Origin: Pseudolabrys sp.
GTDB taxonomy: Bacteria; Pseudomonadota; Alphaproteobacteria; Rhizobiales; Xanthobacteraceae
Assembly (NCBI GenBank): GCA_026125895.1
Contig: JAHCKG010000032.1
Coordinates: 1 to 51,469 of the forward strand
Direction of reading: 5' to 3'
DNA: 51,469 nucleotides
Part shown: positions 24,567 to 32,990 of the stretch, piece after piece
How the letters are laid out: every line of letters starts with the position of its first letter
Numbering within the stretch: position 1 is the first letter of the stretch
Notes under the pieces: model-generated
The model's database searches: none
What the model was told of the DNA's origin: nothing
Seen by the model: only the letters and a program-made list of their open reading frames with translations
Translations under genes and position numbers: made by a program

Positions 24567-24725
24567 ATTCCTGAAGCCCCCGGATTTCGCTTCGCTCCAT
24601 CCGGGCTACGCTCCCCCGTAACCAGGGCGCGCGGAACGCCGGCGTCCGTACGACCCCGCAGGTCTGTGCACGGTGTTGCAACAAGAAGTGCACAGGTAGC
24701 CACGGAGTGCCGGTTTCCCGGGGCG

Positions 24726-24826
24726 GTCGTCCCGGGCGAGCGCAGCGAGGCCCGGGACCCATAGCCACTGACCGCTCCGCATCGTGAGGGCGGTGGCTAT
24801 GGGTCCCCGCCTGCGCGGGGACGACG
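24726..24826. repeat. paired inverted repeat with 15-base perfect arms
   Basis: GGGACCCATAGCCAC (24754-24768) and GTGGCTATGGGTCCC (24793-24807) are perfect arms around a 24-base loop. Each is flanked outside by its own hairpin (CCCGGGCG/GAGGCCCGGG, and CCCCGCCTGCGCGGGG), like two REP units placed head to head. A single unit of the same type is at 26415-26450. Confidence 0.75.
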
Positions 24827-24831
24827 AAGGA

Positions 24832-24868
24832 GCATAGGCGTCCAGAAAGAACGCCGTCCTTCGGACGG
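24832..24868. repeat. family C repeat, copy 1
   Basis: CATAGGCGT, CCAGAAAG and AACGCCGTCC match, in opposite orientation, the unit at 45529-45566. It ends in a small hairpin, CCGTCC TTC GGACGG. Confidence 0.65.
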
Positions 24869-24895
24869 TTAAGCCCGGGCGTGGCGGGGAGGCGA

Positions 24896-25729
24896 TTACC
24901 ACTTTGCCTTCTTGTTTCTCTTCCTGGCCGCCGCCGGGCGTTTGACCTTGGCCGCCCCGCCCTTCAGTTCCACCCACACCGGCGCATGGTCGCTCGGCTC
25001 CTGCTTGCCGCGCACGGCGCGATCGACGCCGCCGTCCGTCAGGCGCTTCGCCAGCGCCGGCGATAACAGCAGATGGTCGATGCGCAGACCGGCGTTGCGC
25101 TGCCAGCTGTTCCGCCAGTAATGCCAGAACGTATAGAGGCGCTCGTCCGGATAGAGTTCGCGCAGCGCGTCGGTCCAGCCCTGCTTGATGAGCTTCGCAT
25201 AAGCGGCTCTGCTTTCCGGCTGCACCAGCGCGTCATCGTCCCATGATTTGGTCGGATAGATGTCGATCTCGGTCGGCGCCACATTGTAATCGCCGGCCAG
25301 CACCACGGGCGCGCCGGATTTGAGCAGCTTGCGCGCATGGGCTTGCAGGCGCTTGAACCAGGCGAGCTTGTAATCGAATTTCGGGCCCGGCTGCGGATTG
25401 CCGTTCGGCAGGTAGATGCAGGCAACGAGCACGCCGTCGATCGCCGCCTCGATGTAGCGGCTCTGTGTGTCGGCTTTGTCGCCGGGCAGGGCGTCGCGCG
25501 TCAGCACCGGCTCGATCCCGCGCGACAGGATGGCGACGCCGTTCCAGGTGCGCTGGCCCTTCCACACCGCCTTGTAGCCGGCCTTGGCCAGCGCCGCGGC
25601 CGGGAAGGCGTCCTGTTCGCACTTGAGTTCCTGCAGGCAGACGACGTTGGGCTTGGCCTGCTTCAGCCACGCCAGCAAGTTGGGCAGGTGCCGGTTGACG
25701 TTGTTGATGTTGAAGGTGGCGATCTTCAT
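24896..25729 (-). CDS. xthA: exodeoxyribonuclease III (AP endonuclease)
   Basis: A 277-residue Mg2+-dependent DNA-repair enzyme of the EEP superfamily that cuts 5' of abasic sites. The family motifs are in order: KIATFNINNVNRHL (1-15), VCLQELKCEQD with the metal Glu near 31-42, GVAILSRG near 63-70, VLAGDYNVAPTEID near 144-157, AGLRIDHLLLSPALA near 218-232, and EPSDHAPVWVEL with the catalytic His near 246-257. The basic Lys/Arg/Ala tail (KRPAAARKRNKKAKW) is longer than in E. coli and may help DNA binding. It is convergent with cheR, and a small membrane protein gene lies just upstream. Confidence 0.94.
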   Translation of the reverse strand: MKIATFNINNVNRHLPNLLAWLKQAKPNVVCLQELKCEQDAFPAAALAKAGYKAVWKGQRTWNGVAILSRGIEPVLTRDALPGDKADTQSRYIEAAIDGVLVACIYLPNGNPQPGPKFDYKLAWFKRLQAHARKLLKSGAPVVLAGDYNVAPTEIDIYPTKSWDDDALVQPESRAAYAKLIKQGWTDALRELYPDERLYTFWHYWRNSWQRNAGLRIDHLLLSPALAKRLTDGGVDRAVRGKQEPSDHAPVWVELKGGAAKVKRPAAARKRNKKAKW

Positions 25730-25748
25730 GCGGCGCGTTGCGGTGCGG

Positions 25749-26234
25749 TTATTTGCCCGGCGGCAGATCGGGCGCGTTGTCGGCCGGCGGATGCTGTTTG
25801 AGATCGGCGATCAGAGTCTTCATCTCGCCGATCTCGCGCACCTGCGCCTCGATGATGCCGTCGGCGAGCTTGCGCACGCGCGGATCGCGGATGTGGGCGC
25901 GGCGGCTGGTCATGATGGCGATCGAATGATGCGGCACCATCGCCGTCATGTAGCTGACGTCGCTCACCGTCTCCTGGCTGCGCACCAGCGCCAGCGATAC
26001 GGCAAAGACGATGGCGCTGCCGCCGACGATGGCGGCATTGATGCGCTTGTCGGGATACATCGACCACATGAAGCCCATCATGATGATCGCCATGCCGGCG
26101 CCCATCAAGAGCGCCATCCACGTGCGCGTCTGGCTGAACATGACGTGGTCGAGTTCGTAGGTGTTGAGATACATCATGCCGAACATCACCACCGTCGAGA
26201 CGGCGATCATGAGGGCAAAGCGCAGATAGGTCAT
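25749..26234 (-). CDS. DUF305-domain membrane protein
   Basis: A 161-residue protein with three N-terminal membrane segments (about residues 5-22, 36-56 and 66-84) and a ferritin-like DUF305 region behind them: YMTAMVPHHSIAIMTSRRA, with the M-x-x-H-H signature near residues 95-113, and LADGIIEAQVREIGEMKTLI near 124-143. DUF305 proteins have often been tied to copper or other metal stress, but their activity is not settled. The ATG is clear. Since it starts upstream of xthA on the same strand with a 19-base gap, the two may be co-transcribed. Confidence 0.88.
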   Translation of the reverse strand: MTYLRFALMIAVSTVVMFGMMYLNTYELDHVMFSQTRTWMALLMGAGMAIIMMGFMWSMYPDKRINAAIVGGSAIVFAVSLALVRSQETVSDVSYMTAMVPHHSIAIMTSRRAHIRDPRVRKLADGIIEAQVREIGEMKTLIADLKQHPPADNAPDLPPGK

Positions 26235-26566
26235 GTCACGGCTCCGGTGTGGCGGCGGGCCAACGCGGCAGCGGAGGTCAATGTTCCTGGCCGGGCGAGT
26301 GAGAGCAAGGAGCCATGCGTCATAGCCCGTATTTTTTGCTCGGCCCCGGGCAGGCCGCCGTCCAACTTCGCATTCTCATCTCCGCGCCCATACGCCGTGA
26401 CCTCTCGATGGCGCGGGGGCTATGGGTCCCCGCCTTCGCCGGGACGACGGGAGCGCGCGGGGACGACGCGTCTTGCGGCGCGGCCGGGCGCTTGCCGGTG
26501 TTTAAAACACAGTGATACGCTGGGGATTGCCGGCGGCCGCAGGGCTGCCGCCACCTGGGGGGTGAC
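26235..26566. other. intergenic region with repeats
   Basis: No gene is seen in these 332 bases. They contain the second copy of the 42-base element (26317-26358) and a CTATGGGTCCCCGCC unit (26415-26450), the same pair found after cheR. The promoter of the secreted-protein pair should lie in the last 100 bases. Confidence 0.6.
26317..26358. repeat. 42-base duplicated intergenic element, copy 2
   Basis: Compared with 24525-24566, differences occur at four positions only. The T-run and the CGGCCCCGGGC tract are kept. Confidence 0.7.
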
Positions 26567-28399
26567 GTGCGTTTTCGCGCTGCGCTGCTGTTCGCCGGCT
26601 TGGCCGGACAAGCCATGTGTCTTGCGCCAGTCCTTGCGCCGGTCCATGCGCCTTTCGTTGCGACGACGGCCGTAGCCGCCAATGCCTGCCCCTATATCGA
26701 ACCGCACGATGCCGCGATCGAGCGCGCGCGGGCGCTGCGCGCCGAACGGGCGGCCACGCGCGATATCGCGACCTTGTGCCGGATCCTGCCCCAGCTCGCC
26801 GCGGCGCAAGAAGAGATGGCCTCGTATCTGGAGCAGGGCGCAGCCCATCCGAATTGCCGGGTGCAGACCAATGGCGGCGCCAGCCCCGCCGAACTGCGTC
26901 GCTTCGCTCAGGAGAACCGGCAAACGGCAGCCCAGTGCGGCGACGCGCTGGCGGCGCAAAACGGCCAAACGGTGCAGCGTTCCTCGGGTGGCTGCGGCAG
27001 CGACATCACCGGCACCAAAGGCGGCCGGCCAGCCGCCGCGCGCAATTGCGACACGGCGCGGCAGATGCGCAAGGAGGCGCGCACGGCGGCGAAGAGCAGT
27101 CCGGCCGTGGCGAAAGGCCTTTATCGCGAAGCCGCCGACGAATACATCGCGGCGGGCGATCTGCAACTCGCGGCGGTCGTGCTGCGCGAACTGGCGGCGC
27201 TCGATGCCGGCGCGGCCGGCGGCCAGTCCGGCCCGGCGCCCGCCGCGGCTGGCGGCGCTCCGCCGTCGGGTCCGTTCAAGCTCTGGCTGCCGACCAAGGA
27301 CAATCCCGACTGCGGCTCGGCCACGTCCGTCGATAAGATGACGGCGGCCTATTACAACACCTGCGTCGATCCGGAGCCGCCGAAGGCGGTGAAGCGCTAT
27401 CAGCATCCGATCACGCCGCAGGACCTGCTCGCAGTCGCCCGCGACAGGTGCGGGTCCGCGTCGCACGAAAACTATCAATGCTTCGTCGACGCCAAGGTGA
27501 AGTATCTGCTCGCCAACGATCCCGTCATTCGCAGCCGCTGCCAGATCGACGGCGCGGCGCCGCGCGGTTCGCTGCGCGACGAATTGACCGCGAAGCTCGG
27601 CATGACGATCGACTACGAAGCCCGCAAGAAGGACGCGATCGTCACCTGCGTCGATGAAATGTATTTGTACGGCCCGGACGGACCGCCGTCGTTCCGCGAC
27701 GAGCTCAAGCGGCGCCTGCAACGCGCCGGCGTCGGCGCGCCGCCGACGAGCGACTACAGGCCGCGCGAAGCGCCGGCCGCCGCCGCGCATTGCCGGCCGG
27801 GCGCCGGCTGGGCGCCGTATTCATGCTGCCAGAATGGGTTCGGCATGAAGCCGACGCCCGGTGGTTTCGGTTCATGGTCGTGCCAGAAGCTCGGCACCTT
27901 CTCCTCGGTGAGCGCCGACGATCCGGCGGAAGGCGAGCGCGAGATCGACGCCGTCGCGACCTTGGCCATGCTGGCCGCCGATCGCAATCTCGCGGGCCAG
28001 GTGGACGACGCGACGCGCGAGAAATGCGCGACGTCGGTATTCGCCTCGGTGCGCAGCGTGATGAAGGGCGGCATGCCGATCGTGCCGGCTTATTGCCAGG
28101 CTCTCGCCGACGCGGCGCGCGCCGAACTCGCCTATTACGCCGGCCGGCATATTACTCACGACAGCGACGGGCTGGAGGAATTGCTGGCCTATCTGCCGCG
28201 CGGAGGCCTGGGGCCGCCGCAGCCCGGCGTTCAGGACATGACGCCGGATGAACGGATGCTGCGCCAGGCCGAGTGCATGGCGCGCGGCGGGCAGGCGGAG
28301 AACTGCGCCGCTGCGGTTGCGCCGCCGCCGTCGGGCGGACAATCGGCGCCGCCGCCGTCGCTGGCGGGCGCATTCATCCGCGGCGGCATTTCGCCATAA
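26567..28399 (+). CDS. secreted cysteine-containing protein, unknown function
   Basis: A 610-residue protein that I do not recognise. Residues 1-38 are a signal region ending VAANA. The N-terminal part has CPYIEPHDAAIERA and an Ala/Arg/Glu-rich helical stretch with scattered cysteines (about 40-220), then a Pro/Gly linker (about 225-245), and a central region with paired cysteines (CVDPEPPKAVKRYQ, CFVDAKVKYLL, CRIDG-like). A short Cys/Trp/Gly-rich motif (RPGAGWAPYSCCQNGFGMKP) follows near 415-435. The tail is Pro/Gly-rich. The start is a GTG with a strong GGGGGGTG site. It is followed after 16 bases by another exported-protein gene. Confidence 0.75.
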   Translation: MRFRAALLFAGLAGQAMCLAPVLAPVHAPFVATTAVAANACPYIEPHDAAIERARALRAERAATRDIATLCRILPQLAAAQEEMASYLEQGAAHPNCRVQTNGGASPAELRRFAQENRQTAAQCGDALAAQNGQTVQRSSGGCGSDITGTKGGRPAAARNCDTARQMRKEARTAAKSSPAVAKGLYREAADEYIAAGDLQLAAVVLRELAALDAGAAGGQSGPAPAAAGGAPPSGPFKLWLPTKDNPDCGSATSVDKMTAAYYNTCVDPEPPKAVKRYQHPITPQDLLAVARDRCGSASHENYQCFVDAKVKYLLANDPVIRSRCQIDGAAPRGSLRDELTAKLGMTIDYEARKKDAIVTCVDEMYLYGPDGPPSFRDELKRRLQRAGVGAPPTSDYRPREAPAAAAHCRPGAGWAPYSCCQNGFGMKPTPGGFGSWSCQKLGTFSSVSADDPAEGEREIDAVATLAMLAADRNLAGQVDDATREKCATSVFASVRSVMKGGMPIVPAYCQALADAARAELAYYAGRHITHDSDGLEELLAYLPRGGLGPPQPGVQDMTPDERMLRQAECMARGGQAENCAAAVAPPPSGGQSAPPPSLAGAFIRGGISP

Positions 28400-28415
28400 G
28401 GCATTGGGGGCGTCG

Positions 28416-29192
28416 ATGGTCGGGCGATGGTTGTCGAGTGCGGCGGTGGCGTCCTGCGCGCTGCTCGTCATGGCGGTCATAACGATCGGCCTCGCCACGG
28501 CGCAGACGCCGGGCAGTTACCGCGTCGGGCAGAGCGTCAATGCGCAGGATCTCATCGCGTGCAACGACGACATGAACGCCGAGGATATCGCCGACGCCTT
28601 CAAGATCGGCGACGCGGAAGCGGCCAAGGAATACGCGCTGGCCGAACGCATCAGGGAAGGCGGCGAAAGCGTCTGCCGGCGACTCTCCGGCGAACAGGTG
28701 CGCATTCTCGGCATGCCGGTGACCACGGTGACACGTCCGTCGGATCAGCAGAAGGCTACCGTCGTGAAGGTGGAGACGGCGGCGGGGCGCGCTTATTACA
28801 CCGTGCTGTTCGGCGACTACCGGATCGATGCCGCGCCGGAACTGGCGCCGCCACCACCGCCACCGGCCGTTGCGGCACCGCCGCCGCCACCACCGCCACC
28901 GAAAACGTCGCTCGCCGACACCTTGCCCGGCCGCTACAGCGTCAGCGGCACCAACCCGAACGGCAGCTCGTATAGCGGCCAGGTGACGATCCGCCACGAT
29001 CGCGGCACTTATTATTTCGTCTGGCGCGTCGGCAGCGATACGTTCCGCGGCTCGGGCAAGCTGCGCGGCCGCACGCTGACGATCAACTGGGGCCAAAGCT
29101 CGCCGGTGATCTATCAGGTGCAGAGCGGCGGCGTTCTCGTCGGACGATGGGCGAACGGCGCCGGCACCGAGGATCTGGAAAAGATCGACTGA
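28416..29192 (+). CDS. secreted protein with proline linker and beta-rich C-terminal domain, unknown function
   Basis: A 258-residue protein. Residues 1-30 are a signal peptide (VASCALLVMAVITIGLATAQ). A first region of about 110 residues holds CNDDMNAEDIADAFKIGD and two cysteines. A proline-rich linker (about 145-168, runs of PPPPP) follows, then a compact C-terminal domain with alternating short strands: GRYSVSGTNPNGSSYSGQV, TYYFVWRVGSDTFRGSGKL, TINWGQ. That last domain resembles a lipocalin-like or avidin-like beta fold seen in uncharacterised rhizobial exported proteins; this is a visual impression, not a match. The ATG follows TTGGGGG. It is probably co-transcribed with the 610-residue protein gene. 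Confidence 0.75.
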   Translation: MVGRWLSSAAVASCALLVMAVITIGLATAQTPGSYRVGQSVNAQDLIACNDDMNAEDIADAFKIGDAEAAKEYALAERIREGGESVCRRLSGEQVRILGMPVTTVTRPSDQQKATVVKVETAAGRAYYTVLFGDYRIDAAPELAPPPPPPAVAAPPPPPPPPKTSLADTLPGRYSVSGTNPNGSSYSGQVTIRHDRGTYYFVWRVGSDTFRGSGKLRGRTLTINWGQSSPVIYQVQSGGVLVGRWANGAGTEDLEKID

Positions 29193-29219
29193 CGCGCGGG
29201 ACGAAGCGACCGTGCCTTC

Positions 29220-29375
29220 TCAATCGCGCCTGGATTCGAGATCCACCGTATCGCCGTCGCCGTGCACGGCGTCGCGGCGCTCCTCGTTGGTCTTGGCCGC
29301 GTCCTTGACCATGGCCTTCTGCGTCTCGCGCTCGGTGTCCTTGCGCGGCTCCTTGGGGAATGCGTCCTGCTTCAT
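29220..29375 (-). CDS. small charged hypothetical protein
   Basis: A 51-residue hydrophilic, highly charged protein (MKQDAFPKEPRKDTERETQK and so on, ending DLESRRD), with no membrane segment or recognised motif. It may be disordered. The ATG at 29375 has GGGACGG upstream. A TTG at 29411 is also in frame. It is convergent with the preceding exported-protein gene. Reality is only moderately supported. Confidence 0.4.
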   Translation of the reverse strand: MKQDAFPKEPRKDTERETQKAMVKDAAKTNEERRDAVHGDGDTVDLESRRD

Positions 29376-29577
29376 CGCGTCCGTCCCATCGATGTTGGTG
29401 TTTGGAATCAATGACGGCCCGAAGCGATGGTTCCGGGCAAGGGCGCAAGGTTAATGATCGGTTAAAGCCGCCTCCGAATGATCGCGTTAAATTTGCGCAA
29501 ATTACAGAGTTTGTCTGGCAATTGTTGTTTCGCCGCGCAGCAGGCGTTCTATAAATGGCGGGAACCGGATCTCAGCA

Positions 29578-30654
29578 ATGCCCGCACGCTCGACGACCTT
29601 GGCGCCGTACCTGGCGCCGAACAGCAACTCCTTCAATCTCGTGCGGCTCGCGGCGGCGCTGAGCGTCGTGGTCTCGCACACCTTCGTCATTCGCGCCGGC
29701 ACCGACACCGTCGATCCGCTGCTCGGCCTGACGCCGTTCACTCTCGGCCAGCACGCGGTCAACGTCTTCTTCTTCATCTCCGGCCTGATGCTGTCGCAGA
29801 GCGTCGAGCGCCGCCCGGATATCGGCGATTACCTCTGGGCGCGCTTCCTGCGCATCTTTCCCGGCCTGTTCGTGTTCGGCCTGGTGCTGACCTTCCTCGC
29901 CGGGCCGCTGCTGTCGGGCGACAGCACCTTCAACTATTTCAACGACCGGCACACCTGGGCCTATCCCGTCGCCGTGCTGATCGAGTTCGCCAAGGCGGCG
30001 CCGCCGCACCACATCTTCGCGCAGCTGCCTTATCCGGAAGAGGCGAACACGCCGCTCTGGACCATCAAGTACGAGATCCTGGCTTATGTCGTGCTGGCGG
30101 CGTTCTCGGCGGCCGGCTGGACGCGGCGGCCGGTCGCGCTGTGGGGGGCGCTTGGCCTCGCGCTGGCGCTGTTCATGTCGCAGGCGGCGACCGAGCAGGT
30201 CGGCGCCACCTCGCATCTCTACCAGCTCGGCCGTTACGGCGTGTGCTTCGGGCTCGGCATGGTGGTGTATCATCACCGTGACCGCGTCTCGTTGTCGCCG
30301 TGGTGGTTCGGCGTCTCGGTGCTGTTGCTGCTGGCGACGCGCGGCACGCCGCTCGAACATTCGACCTACATCCTGCTGGCCGCCCATGCGGCGCTGCTGC
30401 TGGGCACGCGCCATTACGGCGCGCTGACGCGGCTGACGCAGCGCCACGACATTTCCTACGGCGTCTACATCTATCACTGGCCGGTCGAGCAGACCTTGTT
30501 GCTGGAAATACCGGGCATCGGCTTTGCCGCGCTGTTCACGCTGGCGCTGGCGATCGTGCTGCCGATCGCGGTGGCGTCGTGGCGCTTCGTCGAGGAGCCG
30601 GCGCTGCGCCTCAAGTCACACGTGCCGCGGCTGCTGACGCGCCGCGCCGCCTGA
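29578..30654 (+). CDS. acyltransferase family 3 membrane protein
   Basis: A 358-residue integral membrane O-acyltransferase (acyl_transf_3, OafA/NodX type) with about ten membrane segments. N-terminal features are NSFNLVRLAAALSVVVSHTF (residues about 17-36) with the catalytic-type histidine, and FFISGLMLSQSV near 68-79. R-x-x-R-I-F-P and the C-terminal motif RFVEEPALRLKSHVPR complete the family. Such enzymes acetylate or succinylate cell-surface polysaccharide or lipid sugars. The acceptor is unknown; the neighbouring L,D-transpeptidase suggests an envelope function. The ATG has no strong ribosome site. Confidence 0.88.
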   Translation: MPARSTTLAPYLAPNSNSFNLVRLAAALSVVVSHTFVIRAGTDTVDPLLGLTPFTLGQHAVNVFFFISGLMLSQSVERRPDIGDYLWARFLRIFPGLFVFGLVLTFLAGPLLSGDSTFNYFNDRHTWAYPVAVLIEFAKAAPPHHIFAQLPYPEEANTPLWTIKYEILAYVVLAAFSAAGWTRRPVALWGALGLALALFMSQAATEQVGATSHLYQLGRYGVCFGLGMVVYHHRDRVSLSPWWFGVSVLLLLATRGTPLEHSTYILLAAHAALLLGTRHYGALTRLTQRHDISYGVYIYHWPVEQTLLLEIPGIGFAALFTLALAIVLPIAVASWRFVEEPALRLKSHVPRLLTRRAA

Positions 30655-30786
30655 CGTGGGCCGTGCAAAGTTCCGTACCCGGGTGTTGCGCCGATCACAC
30701 GCCCGTGAGGATTGACGAATGTCAGGGCTGACGTTCGAAGCAAAGCGTCAACACATTCACGGTTAGACAGAATCGAACCGGTTGGA

Positions 30787-32064
30787 ATGTGGAGTGCGGC
30801 GTTGAAGCTTGTGCAATTCGGATGGCTGAAAAGTTCCGCGCGCCCGATGGTCGTTGCGCTGGCGGGCTCGTTGAGCGTCGCCGCGCTGGCGCCGCAGCCG
30901 GCATCGGCGGACATTTTCGGCGATCCGTTCGGCTTCTTCCGCCAGCCGCAGCGCGAATATGTGCCGCAGGAACTGCCGCCCCCGGTGCGGCGCCGCGTCA
31001 TTTCGACCCGATACGACAAGGATGCCAAAAAATTCGGCAAGCCGGCAGGGCCGGTCACCATCGTCGTGTCCGTGGCGAAGCAGCGCGTGACCTTGTTCGC
31101 CGACGGCAAGGAAGTCGCCGCCGCGCCGGTCTCGACCGGCGTCGCCGGCCACGAGACGCCGCTCGGCGTCTTCGCCGTCATCTCCAAGGCGCGCTATCAC
31201 GAATCCAATCTCTACAGCAGCGCGCCGATGCCCTACATGCAGCGCATCACCTGGTCGGGCATCGCTCTGCATGAAGGGCCGCTGCCGGGGCACGCCGCTT
31301 CGCATGGCTGCATCCGCCTGCCGGGCAGCTTCGCCTCGAGCCTCTACGGCTTCACCAGGCTCGGCGCCCGCGTCGTCGTCACCCGCGATCCGGTGGCGCC
31401 GGTGGAATTTTCCAGCCCGCGTCTGTTCGTGCCGAAAAAGCCCGAAGAGGTGCCGGTGGCGACCGGTTCGGTGCCGCTGACGCCGGTGGTGCTGGCCGAG
31501 GCGCAGACGACGGGCAGCGTGACGTCGAACGGGGCGCCGAGCATCGGCGCCAATCCCGCGACCGCGCCCGACGCCGCGCCCGCGCCGGCCATCGACAAGA
31601 AGGCGGAGACGGCCAAGCGCAAGGGCCCGGTCTCGGTGTTCGTCAGCCGCAAGACCGGCCGCCTCTATGTGCGCCAGAATTTCGAGCCGGTGTTCGACAT
31701 GCCGGTGACGATTGCCGAGCCCGACAAGCCGTGGGGCACGCACATCTTCACGGCGATGGAAATCAAGGACGATCAGGTACGCTGGACCGCGCTGACCGTT
31801 CCGAGCGGCTACCTGCCAAAGGTTGAGACAGGCAAGCGCGGCAAGAAATTATCCGCGCGGGAGACCGAGCGCCGCGCCAGGCTCGCCGCGGATCTTGCCG
31901 CCGCGCCGACGCCTGAGGTGGCGCTCGAACGCTTCGAGATGCCGAAGGACGCGGTCGATCGTATCGGCGAACTGCTCAAGCCGGGATCGTCGCTGATCGT
32001 GTCGGACAACGGCCCGAGCGACGAGACCGGCGAGGGCACCGATTTCGTGGTGGCGACGCCGTAA
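30787..32064 (+). CDS. L,D-transpeptidase (YkuD) family protein
   Basis: A 425-residue exported protein. Residues 1-38 are a signal region ending PASA. The YkuD domain (about 80-210) has VTIVVSVAKQRVTLFADGKE, TGVAGHETPLGVFAVISKAR, and the active site GIALHEGPLPGHAASHGCIRLP with catalytic Cys and His. It forms 3-3 cross-links in peptidoglycan or attaches proteins to it. The remaining 215 residues include a Pro/Ala-rich linker and a second region resembling a degenerate repeat (SVFVSRKTGRLYVRQNFEPV, about 284-303) without catalytic residues. I chose the ATG at 30787; the ORF is open from 30712. It converges with the His-rich gene three bases later. Confidence 0.9.
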   Translation: MWSAALKLVQFGWLKSSARPMVVALAGSLSVAALAPQPASADIFGDPFGFFRQPQREYVPQELPPPVRRRVISTRYDKDAKKFGKPAGPVTIVVSVAKQRVTLFADGKEVAAAPVSTGVAGHETPLGVFAVISKARYHESNLYSSAPMPYMQRITWSGIALHEGPLPGHAASHGCIRLPGSFASSLYGFTRLGARVVVTRDPVAPVEFSSPRLFVPKKPEEVPVATGSVPLTPVVLAEAQTTGSVTSNGAPSIGANPATAPDAAPAPAIDKKAETAKRKGPVSVFVSRKTGRLYVRQNFEPVFDMPVTIAEPDKPWGTHIFTAMEIKDDQVRWTALTVPSGYLPKVETGKRGKKLSARETERRARLAADLAAAPTPEVALERFEMPKDAVDRIGELLKPGSSLIVSDNGPSDETGEGTDFVVATP

Positions 32065-32067
32065 TCG

Positions 32068-32973
32068 TCAGAAATGGTGCAAGCCGAGCGCCGAAAAGGC
32101 GCCGTCATGCGCGCCATGATCGTCGGTGGCCGGCTGGCCCATGAAGCCGAGCGTAATAGGCGATAATTGCGCCACCGTGGCGACGAGCGGCGTGTGGTCG
32201 ATCAAACCGTCGACGGCCGGCGTCGCGATCGCGGCGGGCTGATGAAACACGGTATCGACGTGCTGGCCGGCCGTGGCGGTCGGCACGGCAAGGATGCTTT
32301 GCACAGCCGTATCGATCGTCGCGCCGAGCGATGAGGTCAGATCGGTGATGGCGGCCGTGGCGTCGGTGACGATGGCCGGCAGGTTGTCGGTCAGCCCGGT
32401 CACGGTGTCGTGGACGAATGAGGCGTCCGGCATCAGCGGCGCGACGTCGATGAGGGCGGACGGCGCTTCGGCTGCCGCGCCGGCATCATGCGCGGCGGAA
32501 GCCGTCGTCGCTCCCCCGGCATCGATCGCCGCGGCGTCGGCATGACCGACACTATGGCTGCTGCTCTCCGTCACGGCATGGCCGCCGGAGTCCGCCGCGG
32601 TAAACGCGGCTGCGCCGCCATCGTCGGCGTGCTGCGCGTCGGCGCCTTGATGCGTTTGCGCATCCGGGCGCGACCATACCGGCGTGGCGGCCGACGAAGC
32701 CGCTGGCGAGGAGGAGGACGGCCCCGGCTCCGAAACGGCCGCACCAGAGGTGCCGGCATGGTCGCTTTCATGGAAGGCTTCGCCCGGCGCCTGCGCCGGG
32801 GTGTCGTGATGCGGCTGTGCCGCGGCGGGCGGCGGCGTCTTGCCGTGGGTTTCGCCGGCGAGGATGCCGAGCACCATCGCTGCCGCGGTAGTGCCGAGCG
32901 CGGCCTGCTCGATGGCGCCGGTGTTGACCGTGCGTTCCGCTTGCGTGGGTCGCGATGGCGTGCGCTTCGTCAT
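32068..32973 (-). CDS. Ala/His-rich protein next to type I secretion genes, unknown function
   Basis: A 301-residue low-complexity protein rich in Ala, His, Ser, Asp and Thr. One weakly hydrophobic segment lies near residues 24-41 (AALGTTAAAMVLGILAGETH). A long disordered region with many His (HHD, HESDH, HADD, HSVGH) follows, then a more regular part (about 185-290) with LTDNLPAIVTDATAAITDLT. No known domain is seen. It starts 17 bases after the HlyD gene stop on the same strand, so it is probably part of the secretion operon. It could be secreted, metal-binding or structural; sequence alone does not say. Confidence 0.65.
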   Translation of the reverse strand: MTKRTPSRPTQAERTVNTGAIEQAALGTTAAAMVLGILAGETHGKTPPPAAAQPHHDTPAQAPGEAFHESDHAGTSGAAVSEPGPSSSSPAASSAATPVWSRPDAQTHQGADAQHADDGGAAAFTAADSGGHAVTESSSHSVGHADAAAIDAGGATTASAAHDAGAAAEAPSALIDVAPLMPDASFVHDTVTGLTDNLPAIVTDATAAITDLTSSLGATIDTAVQSILAVPTATAGQHVDTVFHQPAAIATPAVDGLIDHTPLVATVAQLSPITLGFMGQPATDDHGAHDGAFSALGLHHF

Positions 32974-32990
32974 GACGTTTTCCTTTGCGA

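Larger units (their letters stand above)
24386..24895. other. repeat-filled intergenic region after cheR
   Basis: This 510-base stretch has no supported gene. It holds, in order, a family B composite palindrome (24390-24514), the 42-base element shared with 26317-26358 (24525-24566), a paired inverted repeat (24726-24826) and a family C unit (24832-24868). It lies between convergent cheR and xthA. Confidence 0.75.

Noticed and set aside
29478-30281. Alternative 267-residue frame over the acyltransferase start
   Set aside because: Arg-rich shadow frame without helices; the overlapping acyltransferase frame has the full family pattern.
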